Source: Lentzea sp. NBRC 105346
Lineage (GTDB): Bacteria > Actinomycetota > Actinomycetes > Mycobacteriales > Pseudonocardiaceae
DNA length: 64,000 bases
Direction of reading: 5' to 3'
Assembly: GCF_030269605.1 (NCBI RefSeq)
Contig: NZ_BSTQ01000020.1
Location: 143,350 to 207,349 of the forward strand
The notes beneath the pieces are model-generated. The model had not been told where the DNA came from, searched no databases, and saw only the letters and a program-made list of their open reading frames with translations. Below, piece after piece: positions 44,570 through 53,683 of the stretch. A program made the position numbers and the translations under genes. Every line of letters begins with the position of its first letter. Positions within the stretch are counted from its first letter, which is position 1.

Positions 44570-47500
44570 ACACCAGCGACGGCAGAATGACTGAGGCTGT
44601 TTGGGAGCACGACGCTTTAGACGAGCTCTGTGAGCTTGCCTGGGTGGTGAAGGCTGGCAAGGACATCGCCCCCGGCTCCGGCGGCCGGGCAACATGGGAC
44701 GACCTGATCCTCCATGACGAACTCTGCGCCGCGATCGAGCGGCTCAACCCTGCACTGCCGCCGAATGCAGTTCGGGAAGCGCTGAACATCGCCACAACAC
44801 CGAGGTCCCGTGAAGCGCTGCCGGAGAACAAGCAGGCCCACGAGTACCTGACATCCGGCATTCACGCCGTCACCTACACCGACGAGTTCGGGGCGGAGCA
44901 CACTCCCACGATCCGTCTAGTAGACCTGCGCCGGCCGGAGGCGAACACATACCATGCTGTCAACCAGGTCACAGTTGTCGACGGCGACCACGCGCGGCGA
45001 TTCGACATCGTGCTCTACGTCAACGGCCTGCCGCTCGCCGTCATCGAGTTGAAGAGTGCGGCCGACGAGCACGCCACTCTCAAGGATGCGCACGCGCAGC
45101 TGTGTACCTACAAGGACGAGTTCCCCATCGCGTTCCGCTACAACGTACTGTGCCTGATCTCGGACGGGATCACCGCCAAGTACGGCACGCCGTTCACACC
45201 CTACGAGCACTTTGCGCCATGGAACGTCGACGACGATGGAAAGCGCATTGATACCAACGCACCGGACCACGACGGTGTCGAGGCATTGTTCCTTGCGCTA
45301 CATGGACTTTTCACCCACCACAGGTTCTTGTCCCTGGCCGAGAACTTCGTCAACTTCATCCCGGCTGGAAAGCGCATCGCCAAGCCTCACCAGTACCACG
45401 CGGTATTGAAAGCTGTCGCCGCGATTGTCGAGGCATCTCGCACCACCGGTCAGGCGGGTGTGGTCTGGCACACTCAAGGCTCCGGCAAGTCGGAAGAGAT
45501 GGTGTGCGTGTGCGCGCTCGCCGCGAAGCACCCGGCGCTCAACAACCCCACCATCGTTGTGGTCACTGACAGGAACGATCTCGACGATCAGTTGCACTCC
45601 ACCTTCAAAGACAGCGAGACGCTGCTTGGCCAGACTCCGACCAAGGTAGACACACGAGAAGATCTCCGCCGGGAGCTGATGAACCGCCGGACCGGCGGCA
45701 TTATCTTCACGACGTTGCAGAAGTTCGGGCGTACCAAGGAGGAACGGGAAGCCGGCGCGGACCACCCGCTGCTCTCCGATCGGCGCAACATCCTCGTCAT
45801 CGTCGATGAAGCGCACCGCAGTCACTACGACAGCCTGGACGGCTACGCCCGTCATCTGCGCGACGCCTTGCCGTACGCCACGCTCCTCGCGTTCACCGGA
45901 ACTCCGCTGACGAAAGCCGATGCCAACACGCGTGAGGTTTTCGGTGCGGGCAAAGACTACATCGACGTCTACGACCTCAAGCGCGCCGTCGACGACGAAG
46001 CCACCGTGCGCGTGTATCACGAGCCGCGCCTCATTCCGGTCTCGTTGCCTCCGGACGTCGATCCCGACACCATCGACGAACAGGCCGACGCCCTGACGGC
46101 CGACATGGACGACGCTGAGCGCCGCCGGGCCATGCGCTACGCGATCCAGATGAGCAACGTGTATGGCGCACCCGATCGGATTGAGACTCTGGCCAAAGAC
46201 CTTGTCGCCCACTGGGAACAACGCTCCAAGCTGATGCGCCCGCAAATCGGCGGGCCGGGCAAGGCGATGATCGTCTGCGTCAGTCGCGAAGTCTGTGTCA
46301 AGGTCTTCGACGCCCTCGCCAAGGAACTGCCGTCCGAGTGGGTGAACGACTCCGTGGACAAGGGCAAGATGAAGATCGTCTTCCACGGTGATCCAAGCGA
46401 CCCTGCACACCTGCGGAAGCACGCCTTGCGACCGTCGCAGCACAAGACGGTTCAGGGCCGCGCCAGAAATTCGGAGGATGAACTAGAGCTGCTCATCGTC
46501 CACTCGATGTTGCTCACAGGGTACGACGCCCCACCGATCCACACTCTCTACATGGACCGGCCCATGCAGGGCGCGAACCTCATGCAGGCCTTGGCGAGGG
46601 TCAACCGCCGGTTCCGCGGCAAGCAGGACGGCCTACTCGTCGGCTACGCGCCGCTGACCGAGAACCTCAAGAAGGCCCTCGTCGAGTACACCCCGAGCGA
46701 TCAGGAGGATCAGACGCTCGGCCGCGACGTCGAACGCGCCATCACCGAGGTTCGCAACGAGCACAGCGTAATTTGCGGTCAGCTCGCCGGGGTCGACTGG
46801 CGGTCACTGCTCGCCGACACGTCCAACCCCAAGTCGCGCATCCGCGCTCTGCGTCTCGTTGCCAACTATCTGCGGGACCCGCGTACTCCAGGCAATCAGA
46901 TCGAAGCCGGCGCGAAGACGCTCGCCAATCGCTTCCGCGAGAGTGCCACCCGCTTGGAGCGGTTCCATCGGCTGTGTGCGATGAGCCGGGACATCTCGGA
47001 ACGCTTCAGCGACCTGGACAACTGGCGTCGCGACATCGCCTTCTTTGTCGAGGTGCGAGCATGGATGGTCAAGCTTGACGCCGCGGATCGGGAGGCGAGC
47101 GGCAAGCCGGTAGCCGCCGAGGTCAACCTGTACCTGTCGCAGCTGGCGGCCTCTGTCGTCGACGCCGAGGAGATCACGGATCTGTACGCCGAGGCTGGTA
47201 TTGGACGCCTTGACCTCGCCCGACTCAATGAGGAAGCCCTGCGCAAGCTTCAAGCCTCGGAAACACCCCACCTGGCTGCTGAAGCCCTGCGTCGCCTCAT
47301 CGAGCAGAAGATGCGGGAGGTGACCAAGCACAACATCGTTCGCAGGGAGAGCTTCGCCGAACGTCTCGAGGACCTCATGATCCGCTACATGAGGGAGCAG
47401 CTCACCAGCGCTGAAATGATCGCCGAGTTGGTCGCCATGGCGAAGGAGGTTTCCGCGGACGCTCGGCGCGGCGAACGGTTCGATCCACCGCTCAACCACG

Positions 47501-47784
47501 CCGAGTTGGCGTTCTACGACGCCGTCGCGCATCAGGGCATGGCACAAGCTCTGATGGGAGACGACGTACTCGCAGACATAGCACGCGCATTGGTCGCGGA
47601 CATTCGCAAGAACCTCAGCATCGACTGGCTCTCCCGCGAACCGGTGCGCGCCAAGCTGCGCACCCGTATCCGTCGCCTGCTGGCCAAGTTCGACTACCCA
47701 CCCGACGAGGAGCGTGAGGCGGTCGACCTGGTCATCAAACAGATGGAGACGTTCGCCAACGAGTGGGCGCCAGAGGCGCCATAG
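44566..47784 (+). CDS. hsdR: Type I restriction endonuclease/translocase subunit
   Basis: 1072 residues. The N-terminal PD-(D/E)xK nuclease core is seen in FDIVLYVNGLPLAVIELKSA; the helicase part has Walker A TQGSGKSEEMV, DEAHRS (motif II), AFTGTPL (motif III) and VHSMLLTGYDAPPIHTLYMDRPMQGANLMQALARVNRRF (motifs V-VI). It cuts unmethylated DNA after translocation. The start overlaps the hsdS stop in an ATGA (44566-44569), so R, M and S are translated together. The system looks complete and functional. Confidence 0.96.
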   Translation: MNTSDGRMTEAVWEHDALDELCELAWVVKAGKDIAPGSGGRATWDDLILHDELCAAIERLNPALPPNAVREALNIATTPRSREALPENKQAHEYLTSGIHAVTYTDEFGAEHTPTIRLVDLRRPEANTYHAVNQVTVVDGDHARRFDIVLYVNGLPLAVIELKSAADEHATLKDAHAQLCTYKDEFPIAFRYNVLCLISDGITAKYGTPFTPYEHFAPWNVDDDGKRIDTNAPDHDGVEALFLALHGLFTHHRFLSLAENFVNFIPAGKRIAKPHQYHAVLKAVAAIVEASRTTGQAGVVWHTQGSGKSEEMVCVCALAAKHPALNNPTIVVVTDRNDLDDQLHSTFKDSETLLGQTPTKVDTREDLRRELMNRRTGGIIFTTLQKFGRTKEEREAGADHPLLSDRRNILVIVDEAHRSHYDSLDGYARHLRDALPYATLLAFTGTPLTKADANTREVFGAGKDYIDVYDLKRAVDDEATVRVYHEPRLIPVSLPPDVDPDTIDEQADALTADMDDAERRRAMRYAIQMSNVYGAPDRIETLAKDLVAHWEQRSKLMRPQIGGPGKAMIVCVSREVCVKVFDALAKELPSEWVNDSVDKGKMKIVFHGDPSDPAHLRKHALRPSQHKTVQGRARNSEDELELLIVHSMLLTGYDAPPIHTLYMDRPMQGANLMQALARVNRRFRGKQDGLLVGYAPLTENLKKALVEYTPSDQEDQTLGRDVERAITEVRNEHSVICGQLAGVDWRSLLADTSNPKSRIRALRLVANYLRDPRTPGNQIEAGAKTLANRFRESATRLERFHRLCAMSRDISERFSDLDNWRRDIAFFVEVRAWMVKLDAADREASGKPVAAEVNLYLSQLAASVVDAEEITDLYAEAGIGRLDLARLNEEALRKLQASETPHLAAEALRRLIEQKMREVTKHNIVRRESFAERLEDLMIRYMREQLTSAEMIAELVAMAKEVSADARRGERFDPPLNHAELAFYDAVAHQGMAQALMGDDVLADIARALVADIRKNLSIDWLSREPVRAKLRTRIRRLLAKFDYPPDEEREAVDLVIKQMETFANEWAPEAP

Positions 47785-48642
47785 GGGTCGCAGACGCCGC
47801 TCCCGTCTGCGACCGTGTCCGGTTCCCGCGCGCACGACCGACCACAGGTGTGCGGCGTAAGGCCCGGCGGCTGACGTGGTCACAGAAACGATGCACACTG
47901 ACGAGCCGGCGAGGTCGACGCCGTTGAGCGAGTCAAGCAAGCGGTGTGGTGGCCTCCGCTGCACCACGACTGCGCCCACCGAAACGAGGCAACCCATCAG
48001 ACTCAGCCCGACCGCGGCGCCTGGCCGGCCGATGGTCAGGGCAAGGAACGCCGAGATACCGAAGCCGACCACGAACCAGAGCAGTCCGGCTGCGCGCGAT
48101 GCAGCGTGCGCGCGGTGGTAAGTCGAGCTTTCCTCCTCAAGCGGCCGTGGCTTGCTTCGCGTTCGACGGGTGCGACTCCGCAGATGACAGCAGCTCCTTG
48201 CTCGATCAGGTACGCCACGCTGAGTACCTCTTCGGTGCGTGGCCATGCGACGTGGCCTGGACTGGACACATCGCGTCAGACCTGACCCCACGATCGTGGT
48301 CCTTGCGAGCGCGCGGGTTTATGTCTGTGGATGCACGCTCGGTCCAGCGATCGCGGTGGCACCGTCCGGCAGCAAGGGAATCGCCTTCTCCAAGGGACAC
48401 AAGCTGTTTCGGAGTCCCTCGATACCAGGCAGGGCAGGGCAAACGTGATCTGACCTCGACAGACCATCTGAGGCAGCGACGAAACGGCTCGGCCAAAGGC
48501 CCTTCCCGGTCGTGCGAGCGGCTAAACACTTGAGCGACAACAAGGACGACACGCCATCCGTTCCGGTGAATCCTTGTCATCGAGCGCCGTTGAGGGCGGT
48601 TAGGAGGTGGAATGTACCCGTCCCCCTGAAAGGTCTTTCCCG
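47785..48642. other. Gap between hsdR and the sigma-like gene; no supported gene
   Basis: Around 860 bases. The only coding-like signal is on the minus strand near 47900-48110, where a frame gives two hydrophobic segments (GLLWFVVGFGISAFLALTI and AVGLSLMGCLVSVGAVVV), but it lacks a plausible start and runs antisense into hsdR. It may be a decayed membrane-protein gene. Nothing else is convincing. Confidence 0.4.
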
Positions 48643-49374
48643 ATGACCTCGTTCTCCCCTTCACACCTGGATGTGATCGAGCGGCGGTTCGTGGCGATGA
48701 CGACTGGCCCGAACCCGTTGACGCTTGACTGCGCGACGCTCGGTTGCGGCCTGCCTGTGGAAGTAATGCCGTTGGACCAGGTCCGGGTGCTGTTGCTCAA
48801 GCGGCGTACGAGTTGGGTGACCAAGAACGCGGTGTGGCAGGAGTTGGTCAAGCGGGCTCACGCGACGCCGGAGCCGTGGACCACGGTGGCGGCGGGAATG
48901 ATGATTCCTGGGCTCAAGCACATCGCGGGCAAACTCGGCGATCGTTTCCCCGGTGACCGCAGCGATCTCGACTCCGAGATCCTCGAGGGATTCCTGCAAG
49001 CACTCGACGTCGCGGACGCGCGGGCCCAGAAGATCTATGCGCAGCTCTATTGGGCTGCGTTCCGTCGCGGCCACGAAACATGCAACCGCGAGATGCGGCT
49101 GGCGATCTCTCGCTCGGAACTCACCGAGAGCATCAGCGACCTCCGCCCCACCGGTGGACATCCAGACCTCGTCCTCGCCGAGGCGATGCTCTCCGGTGTG
49201 GTCACACCGCAGGAAGCTGACCTCGTCTCCGATGTGATGATCGATCACGACGATCGCTCCACCGCAGCAAAGCGGCTCGGCTTGAGCCGCCACCAGGTGG
49301 CGTGCCAGCTCAACAGCGCCTCGCGGCACCTCGTCGACTATCTGCTCAGCGGATCGTCCCGACCGGCAGCATGA
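48643..49374 (+). CDS. Sigma-70-like / HTH protein of mobile-element type
   Basis: 243 residues from an ATG at 48643 (a start 36 bases earlier is possible). The first ~110 residues are unfamiliar (SPSHLDVIERRFVAMTTGPNPLTLDCATLG). The rest is helical, ending with a region-4-like HTH (LVSDVMIDHDDRSTAAKRLGLSRHQVACQLNSASRHLVDYL). Similar proteins accompany whiB genes in actinobacterial genomic islands and plasmids. It overlaps the whiB gene by ATGA (49371-49374), so the two are co-translated. Because WhiB proteins bind sigma region 4, a direct partnership is attractive but inferred. Confidence 0.75.
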   Translation: MTSFSPSHLDVIERRFVAMTTGPNPLTLDCATLGCGLPVEVMPLDQVRVLLLKRRTSWVTKNAVWQELVKRAHATPEPWTTVAAGMMIPGLKHIAGKLGDRFPGDRSDLDSEILEGFLQALDVADARAQKIYAQLYWAAFRRGHETCNREMRLAISRSELTESISDLRPTGGHPDLVLAEAMLSGVVTPQEADLVSDVMIDHDDRSTAAKRLGLSRHQVACQLNSASRHLVDYLLSGSSRPAA

Positions 49375-49634
49375 CCGTGGTTGCCGTACTGCGCGCTCCA
49401 CGTTGGCATGCACACGCCGCGTGTCGAAACACAGCCGACCGCGCCGGCTGGATTGACGCCGAACCGGACAGCAACAGCTCGATCATGTGCAAGGAGGTCT
49501 GTCGCACCTGTCCAGTACGCCTGACCTGCGCTCTTACCGCACTGGTCCACGGCGAACGAGAAGGAGTGTGGGGCGGCATGGACAAGGCTGATCGCACAGC
49601 TCTGATGATCATCGGCCGCGACAAGGTCGCCTGA
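49371..49634 (+). CDS. WhiB-family iron-sulfur transcription factor
   Basis: 87 residues from the ATG at 49371. The four cluster cysteines are present: Cys in AACRN, then MCKEVCRTCPVRLTCA in the CxxC-x5-C order, followed by the GVWGGMD turn and a basic end (KADRTALMIIGRDK). WhiB proteins carry a 4Fe-4S cluster and bind the principal sigma factor. Short C-terminus as in Wbl proteins of phages and islands. It is the last gene before the putative right att site at 49770. Confidence 0.93.
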   Translation: MTVVAVLRAPRWHAHAACRNTADRAGWIDAEPDSNSSIMCKEVCRTCPVRLTCALTALVHGEREGVWGGMDKADRTALMIIGRDKVA

Positions 49635-49769
49635 TCTCATCAACGGCGGGCGGCTCCGCCTGGTATCAGCAGATTCGAGTGGTACTTCGATCAAGTGACA
49701 GGCGGTGTTCGACCACCAGTTGTCCACTCACTGAACCGCTGATCGAAGCTGTTCCCATCTGTTGTGTGC

Positions 49770-49785
49770 CCTGCCGGGGGCACCA
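49770..49785 (+). repeat. Putative attR: copy of tRNA-Arg 3' end
   Basis: CCTGCCGGGGGCACCA, identical over 16 bases to the end of tRNA-Arg at 35479-35494; flanks differ on both sides. It would close a 14.3-kb island. The 16 bases are partly self-complementary and lie near other hairpins, so a chance origin is not fully excluded. Confidence 0.6.
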
Positions 49786-49871
49786 GATCGATCAAGCGTT
49801 TGTGCACGTCAGTCCTGTTCCCCTGCTGAGAGCCATCAAGGCAGACAGGCAGAAAACCGCAGGTCAGAACG

Positions 49872-49906
49872 GTGTTGTATGTGCCCTCTGGGGGCACATA
49901 CAACAC
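49872..49906. terminator. Perfect 15-bp hairpin
   Basis: GTGTTGTATGTGCCC (49872-49886) pairs with GGGCACATACAACAC (49892-49906) around a five-base loop. It lies between whiB and the convergent desaturase and may be a terminator or a remnant mobile-element end. Confidence 0.65.
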
Positions 49907-49976
49907 TGAGGCACTACCCCGGCCTCCAGAGCATCCCAACGCCGTCGTGGTGCGAAGGACCATCGGCGTCAACACG

Positions 49977-50009
49977 AGTGCCCACCGGTTGAGTCAACCG
50001 GTGGGCACT
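49977..50009. terminator. Terminator after the desaturase gene
   Basis: AGTGCCCACCGGTT (49977-49990) and AACCGGTGGGCACT (49996-50009) form a perfect 14-bp stem with loop GAGTC, 40 bases beyond the desaturase stop on the minus strand. Confidence 0.8.
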
Positions 50010-50048
50010 GCTGTCCAGTTCGCCTGGTCAGCAATTCGGGCTGGCGGT

Positions 50049-51089
50049 TCATCGTGCCGGGTGGCGTAGCGGTGCCCCGGCGTCGTGCAGGTGGCGGAGT
50101 ACCTGGACGTAGGAGCGGCGCAGCGTGGTTTTGCTGTAGGGGATGCCGTGCCGGAGGCAGAAGTTCTCGATGAGGGGTTGTGCGCGCCGCAGGTTGGGAC
50201 GGGGCATGTGCGGGTAGAGGTGGTGCTCGATCTGGTGGTTGAGGCCGCCGAGCAGGGCGTCGACCCACCGTCCGCCGGTGACGTTGCGGGAGGTCAGCAC
50301 CTGCTTGTGGAGATGGTCGAGGCGCTGACCGTTGGCGATGATGGGCATGCCCTTGTGGTTGGGTGCGAACGAGCAGCCCAGATAGATGCCCATCAGGCCC
50401 TGGTGCACAGCGATGAACAGGACTGCCTTCACCGGTGACAGCACGAGGAACACGGCCGTCAGGTAGGCGGCCACCGGCAGGATCTGGAAAGCTGCTTCCC
50501 TCCACGGGTTGCGCAGTTCGTTGCGGCACAACGCGACCAGTCCGGAGATGCGCAGCACGACTGCCTCGGCGAGCAGCAGTGGAAAGAACAGGAACGCCTG
50601 GTGTTTGGTGATCCAGCTGTACAGCCCGCGTTTCTGGGTGGCCTGTGCGCGGCTGAACGCGAGGGCGTGGATCTCGATGTCGGGGTCGTGGTCCTCGTGG
50701 TTGGGGTTGGCGTGGTGGCGGTTGTGCTTGGCGACCCACCACTGGTAGCTGATGCCGGTGAGGCTGCCGTGCAGGTGCCCGACGACGTTGTTGTGGCGGT
50801 GGCTGTGGAAGATCTGCCGGTGTCCCGCGTCATGGCCGATGAACGCCAGTTGTGTTGAGGCCACGGCCAGGACGGCTGCCGTGAGCATTTGCCACCAGGA
50901 GTCGCCCAGCATCGCGAACGTCACGGCGATCGCGCCGAGCAGCAGCGCGTTGACCGCCATCCGCAGGAGGTAGTAGCCGCGTCGGCGGTTCAGCAGGCCG
51001 GCAGCCCTGAGTTCCTTGGTGAGGCGGGCGAAGTCGCTGCCGCGAGGGCGGTCAGCCGTGTCTGTCAGGACGTCGTGCGTTGAGGTCAT
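50049..51089 (-). CDS. Membrane fatty-acid desaturase (front-end/acyl-lipid type)
   Basis: 346 residues with the three histidine boxes of the di-iron desaturases: HDAGH, HNRHH and HQIEHH, plus four hydrophobic helices (LLLGAIAVTFAML, AAVLAVASTQLAFIG, FLFFPLLLAEAVVL, AVFLVLSPVKAVLFIAV). The last box with Gln before Ile-Glu is typical of linoleoyl-CoA-type desaturases. It should introduce double bonds in membrane acyl chains; position is not predictable. I chose the ATG at 51089, after GGAGCAGG. A second desaturase, distantly related, lies at 55720. Confidence 0.93.
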   Translation of the reverse strand: MTSTHDVLTDTADRPRGSDFARLTKELRAAGLLNRRRGYYLLRMAVNALLLGAIAVTFAMLGDSWWQMLTAAVLAVASTQLAFIGHDAGHRQIFHSHRHNNVVGHLHGSLTGISYQWWVAKHNRHHANPNHEDHDPDIEIHALAFSRAQATQKRGLYSWITKHQAFLFFPLLLAEAVVLRISGLVALCRNELRNPWREAAFQILPVAAYLTAVFLVLSPVKAVLFIAVHQGLMGIYLGCSFAPNHKGMPIIANGQRLDHLHKQVLTSRNVTGGRWVDALLGGLNHQIEHHLYPHMPRPNLRRAQPLIENFCLRHGIPYSKTTLRRSYVQVLRHLHDAGAPLRHPAR

Positions 51090-51130
51090 GTACCTGCTCC
51101 GGGGGTGGCCGCGGTGAGCCGTTGTGGGTT

Positions 51131-52291
51131 TCACTTCTCGGCTTCGGTGTCCAGGCCGGGTTCGTCCGGGCCGGACTCCTCGGGTTGGCTGGTGTGCACG
51201 TCGGCGGGTGACACGTGTTCGTCGGCCTCGCTGCGCAGGGAGCGGATCGCGGAGTTGAGCACCGCCAGCAGGGGAACGGCGAGCAGTGCGCCTGCGATGC
51301 CTGCGACGAGCAGGCCTGCTGCGATGGCCAGCACCACGGCGAGCGGGTGCAGCTTCACCGCGCGTCCGAGCAGGAACGGTTGCAGGATGTGGCTTTCCAG
51401 CTGGTTCACCGCGATGACGATGCTCAGGACGATCACCGCGGTCAGAGGGCCGTTCGCGACGAGTGCGATGAGGACGGCGACGGCACCGGCCACCACCGCG
51501 CCGAAGATGGGGACGAACGCGCAGATGAACACCAGCGCCGCCAGCGGAACCGCCAGGGGTACGCGCAGCACGGCCAGTCCGATGCCGATGCCGATCGCGT
51601 CCACCACCGCGACGGCTCCGGTGGCGCGGACGTAGCTGACCAGTGCGGCAAGGCTGCGCCGGCCCGCGACGTCGACCCGCCTGCGGGGTCCGTCGGGAAC
51701 GACGCGGATGAGGAACTGCCAGATCCGGGGACCGTCGTAGAGGAGGAACGCGAGCGCGAACAGCACCAGCAGCATCTCGGCGAGGGTCTCGCCGACTGTC
51801 GCGGCGGTGGTGATGGCGCCCGTCGTGATGCCGGACTGGTTGTCCTGCAACGTTTTCACGATCCGGTCGGCGAAGTCGCGCAGCTGCGTCTCGCTCAGCT
51901 GCAGCGGGCCGTCGACGAGCCAGGCGGAGATCGCGTCGATGCTGCGGGCCAGTTGCGCTGCCAGGTCCGGAATGCCGTTGACGAAGGTCACCACGACGAA
52001 CGTCAGCATCCCGCCGAGCACGAGCAGCCCGCCCACCAGCACCAGCGCGGTGGCGAGACCTCGGGGAACCCGGTGCGCCACCAGGAAACCGACGGCCGGT
52101 GCGAGCAGGGCGGCCAGCAGCAGCGCGATCGCAAGCGGCACGACGAGTGCCGCCAACTTGCCGAAGATGACACCGACGACGTAGAGCGCCGCGACCACGA
52201 CGAGAAAGCGCCAGCTCAGCGCTGCGCTGACCCGCAGCACAGCGGGAATCAGGCTTCGTTCGGGCGGCACGTCACCGCGGTCGGTGCTCAC
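51131..52291 (-). CDS. AI-2E family transporter (TqsA/YdiK type)
   Basis: 386 residues with about eight membrane helices. Typical segments: FLVVVAALYVVGVIFGKLAALVVPLAIALLLAALLAPAV at the N-terminus, a central soluble region (LAAQLARSIDAISAWLVDG), and LAALVFICAFVPIFGAVVAGAVAVLIAL followed by VNQLESHILQPFLLGRAVKLHPLAVVLAI, the family signature. Substrate unknown; some relatives are exporters or Na+/H+ antiporters. The GTG at 52291 has GGAGG five bases upstream; the longer frame has an Arg/Ala-rich extension with no coding character. It lies 42 bases upstream of the desaturase gene and may be co-transcribed with it. Confidence 0.9.
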   Translation of the reverse strand: MSTDRGDVPPERSLIPAVLRVSAALSWRFLVVVAALYVVGVIFGKLAALVVPLAIALLLAALLAPAVGFLVAHRVPRGLATALVLVGGLLVLGGMLTFVVVTFVNGIPDLAAQLARSIDAISAWLVDGPLQLSETQLRDFADRIVKTLQDNQSGITTGAITTAATVGETLAEMLLVLFALAFLLYDGPRIWQFLIRVVPDGPRRRVDVAGRRSLAALVSYVRATGAVAVVDAIGIGIGLAVLRVPLAVPLAALVFICAFVPIFGAVVAGAVAVLIALVANGPLTAVIVLSIVIAVNQLESHILQPFLLGRAVKLHPLAVVLAIAAGLLVAGIAGALLAVPLLAVLNSAIRSLRSEADEHVSPADVHTSQPEESGPDEPGLDTEAEK

Positions 52292-52428
52292 CAACGCCTC
52301 CAGTGTCGATTTCCGACGCCGGGGTCTGGGGTCATCGGTGAGTCGGCAGGTGGCTGCCTGTCTCTGCTCGGATTTCCCTGCCGCGCCGGGCGCAAACCCG
52401 GCTGGGGCAGTAGGCGCTCGCGAACCAC

Positions 52429-52503
52429 TCACTGCTCGGTCAGAGTGTCCTGAACCAGCTTGAGCCTGCGCTCGTACAGGGACACGAAAGTCGATGCTGT
52501 CAT
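52429..52503 (-). CDS. Possible 24-aa small protein
   Basis: ATG at 52503 with GAGAAGAG just upstream; the peptide MTASTFVSLYERRLKLVQDT then LTEQ ends at a TGA (52429-52431), 137 bases before the AI-2E gene start. The helix would be amphipathic and basic. It could be a leader peptide or a relic; evidence is limited to the ribosome site and plausible composition. Confidence 0.25.
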   Translation of the reverse strand: MTASTFVSLYERRLKLVQDTLTEQ

Positions 52504-53144
52504 CTCTTCTCACTCTCTCTGGGCCGTGGTACTCGGGTCTGGAGGGCCGTCGAAGTGAACAGGTCCTCGACGGGGTCGGTGTTGTCGCGGTGTGCGGCGC
52601 GCATCATCGCTTCATGTCCACGGTGTGGGCCGGCTTGGTCCAGAACCCGTCGAGCCGGACCCGGATGCCGTTGGCGGCGGGACGATGGATTGGTGAGTGG
52701 CCGGCGTCATGCCGGACTCCAGTCTCGGCCGGAGAAAACGGCCGGTTCAGGTTTCGCCGAGTACAGCCTGAGCTTGACCGCTCAGGTGCGAGATGTTCTC
52801 GACAAAATCAACCATACACCGTTCCACTTGCGATCGACTGAAACGTCTCGCGTTGTTCGTGTCGTCGGTGGGCACCTGCGAAGCTTCAGTCGCGACACCA
52901 CCGATCGATCCGTTCTCCCTGCTAGATGCCCTGTGACGGGTCCGATGCGGGACGGCGCTGTGTCGCTGGGTGGCCGGAGGGTTGCCATCGCCGGATTCTC
53001 ATGTGAATTTCAGGTGATAGTGCGCGCGGGTGATATAGAGTATGCGAAAGAGATTATTTCGACGTTTTCAGGTTTGCGGCTGAGGCCAGCTTCCAGCTCG
53101 TTCGTCGGGCAGTCGGTTCGCCTTGGTCATGAGGAGAGATTTCA
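52504..53144. other. Long intergenic region without a supported gene
   Basis: About 640 bases. The frames present look like shadows with odd composition. An A/T-rich block near 53020-53070 (GATATAGAGTATGCG, AGAGATTATTTCG) may include the promoter for the HPF-like gene. Confidence 0.4.
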
Positions 53145-53171
53145 GTGAGCACCGTCAGCGACAGCGCATGA
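53145..53171 (+). CDS. Eight-codon leader ORF coupled to the HPF-like gene
   Basis: GTG at 53145 sits six bases after GAGGAGAG and encodes VSTVSDSA before a TGA (53169-53171) that overlaps the ATG (53168) of the HPF-like gene as ATGA. The HPF-like ATG has no ribosome site of its own, so translation probably depends on the leader. Confidence 0.4.
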   Translation: MSTVSDSA

Positions 53172-53551
53172 ACGCAACTCCCCAAGATGCTTCAGTGATC
53201 GCACAGCGACTGCACCTCGCCGCCGGCTTCCACTCGTCCGAACGCGACTGGGTCGTGGATCGCCTGGCCGCGCTCGGTTCCCGTCTGCGGTCATACCGCG
53301 ACGACGAGATCGAACTGGAGATCAGCCTCAAGGACCGCAAGGGCGCCGAGCAGCGCGTCATGCTGCAGTGCTGGATCAACCACAACCATCGCCTGCACCT
53401 CGTCGCCACCTCGTCCCAGCGGGAGCTTCCCGCGGCGCTCAACGAGGTCCGCGACGAACTGATCCGTCAGGTCGGCGAGACCAAGACCCGCACCGAGCCG
53501 CGCAGCAACCGCGCGCTGCGGTCCGTCCCGACACCGCCCGAGCTCGGCTAG
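53168..53551 (+). CDS. HPF/RaiA-like ribosome hibernation protein, paralogue 1
   Basis: 127 residues with the beta-alpha-beta-beta-beta-alpha order of the HPF/RaiA (sigma-54 modulation) domain: helix ERDWVVDRLAALGSRLRSYR, strands EIELEISLKDRKG, QRVMLQCWI, RLHLVATSS and helix ELPAALNEVRDELIRQV. Such proteins sit in the decoding centre and inactivate ribosomes in stress or stationary phase. A basic tail (KTRTEPRSNRALRSVP) follows; the long C-terminal dimerisation domain of long HPF is missing. The start is set by the ATGA overlap with a small leader ORF. A second, ~60% similar copy lies at 53905. Assignment is by secondary-structure pattern. Confidence 0.75.
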   Translation: MNATPQDASVIAQRLHLAAGFHSSERDWVVDRLAALGSRLRSYRDDEIELEISLKDRKGAEQRVMLQCWINHNHRLHLVATSSQRELPAALNEVRDELIRQVGETKTRTEPRSNRALRSVPTPPELG

Positions 53552-53683
53552 CGGCACAGGCGCCGGGGTGCCAGCCACTGCCGATCCATAATGGACGATA
53601 CGGAAGAAGCAGCATGTCGTGAGGTGGCGAGGTCGTCATCGCGAACTTCGGCTTCAGCACGGGACGCGAAGAAAGTCGGAACC

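Noticed and set aside
52555..53148. A 197-codon plus-strand frame
   Set aside because: Composition and lack of a ribosome site are unlike real genes; it crosses the probable promoter of the HPF-like gene.
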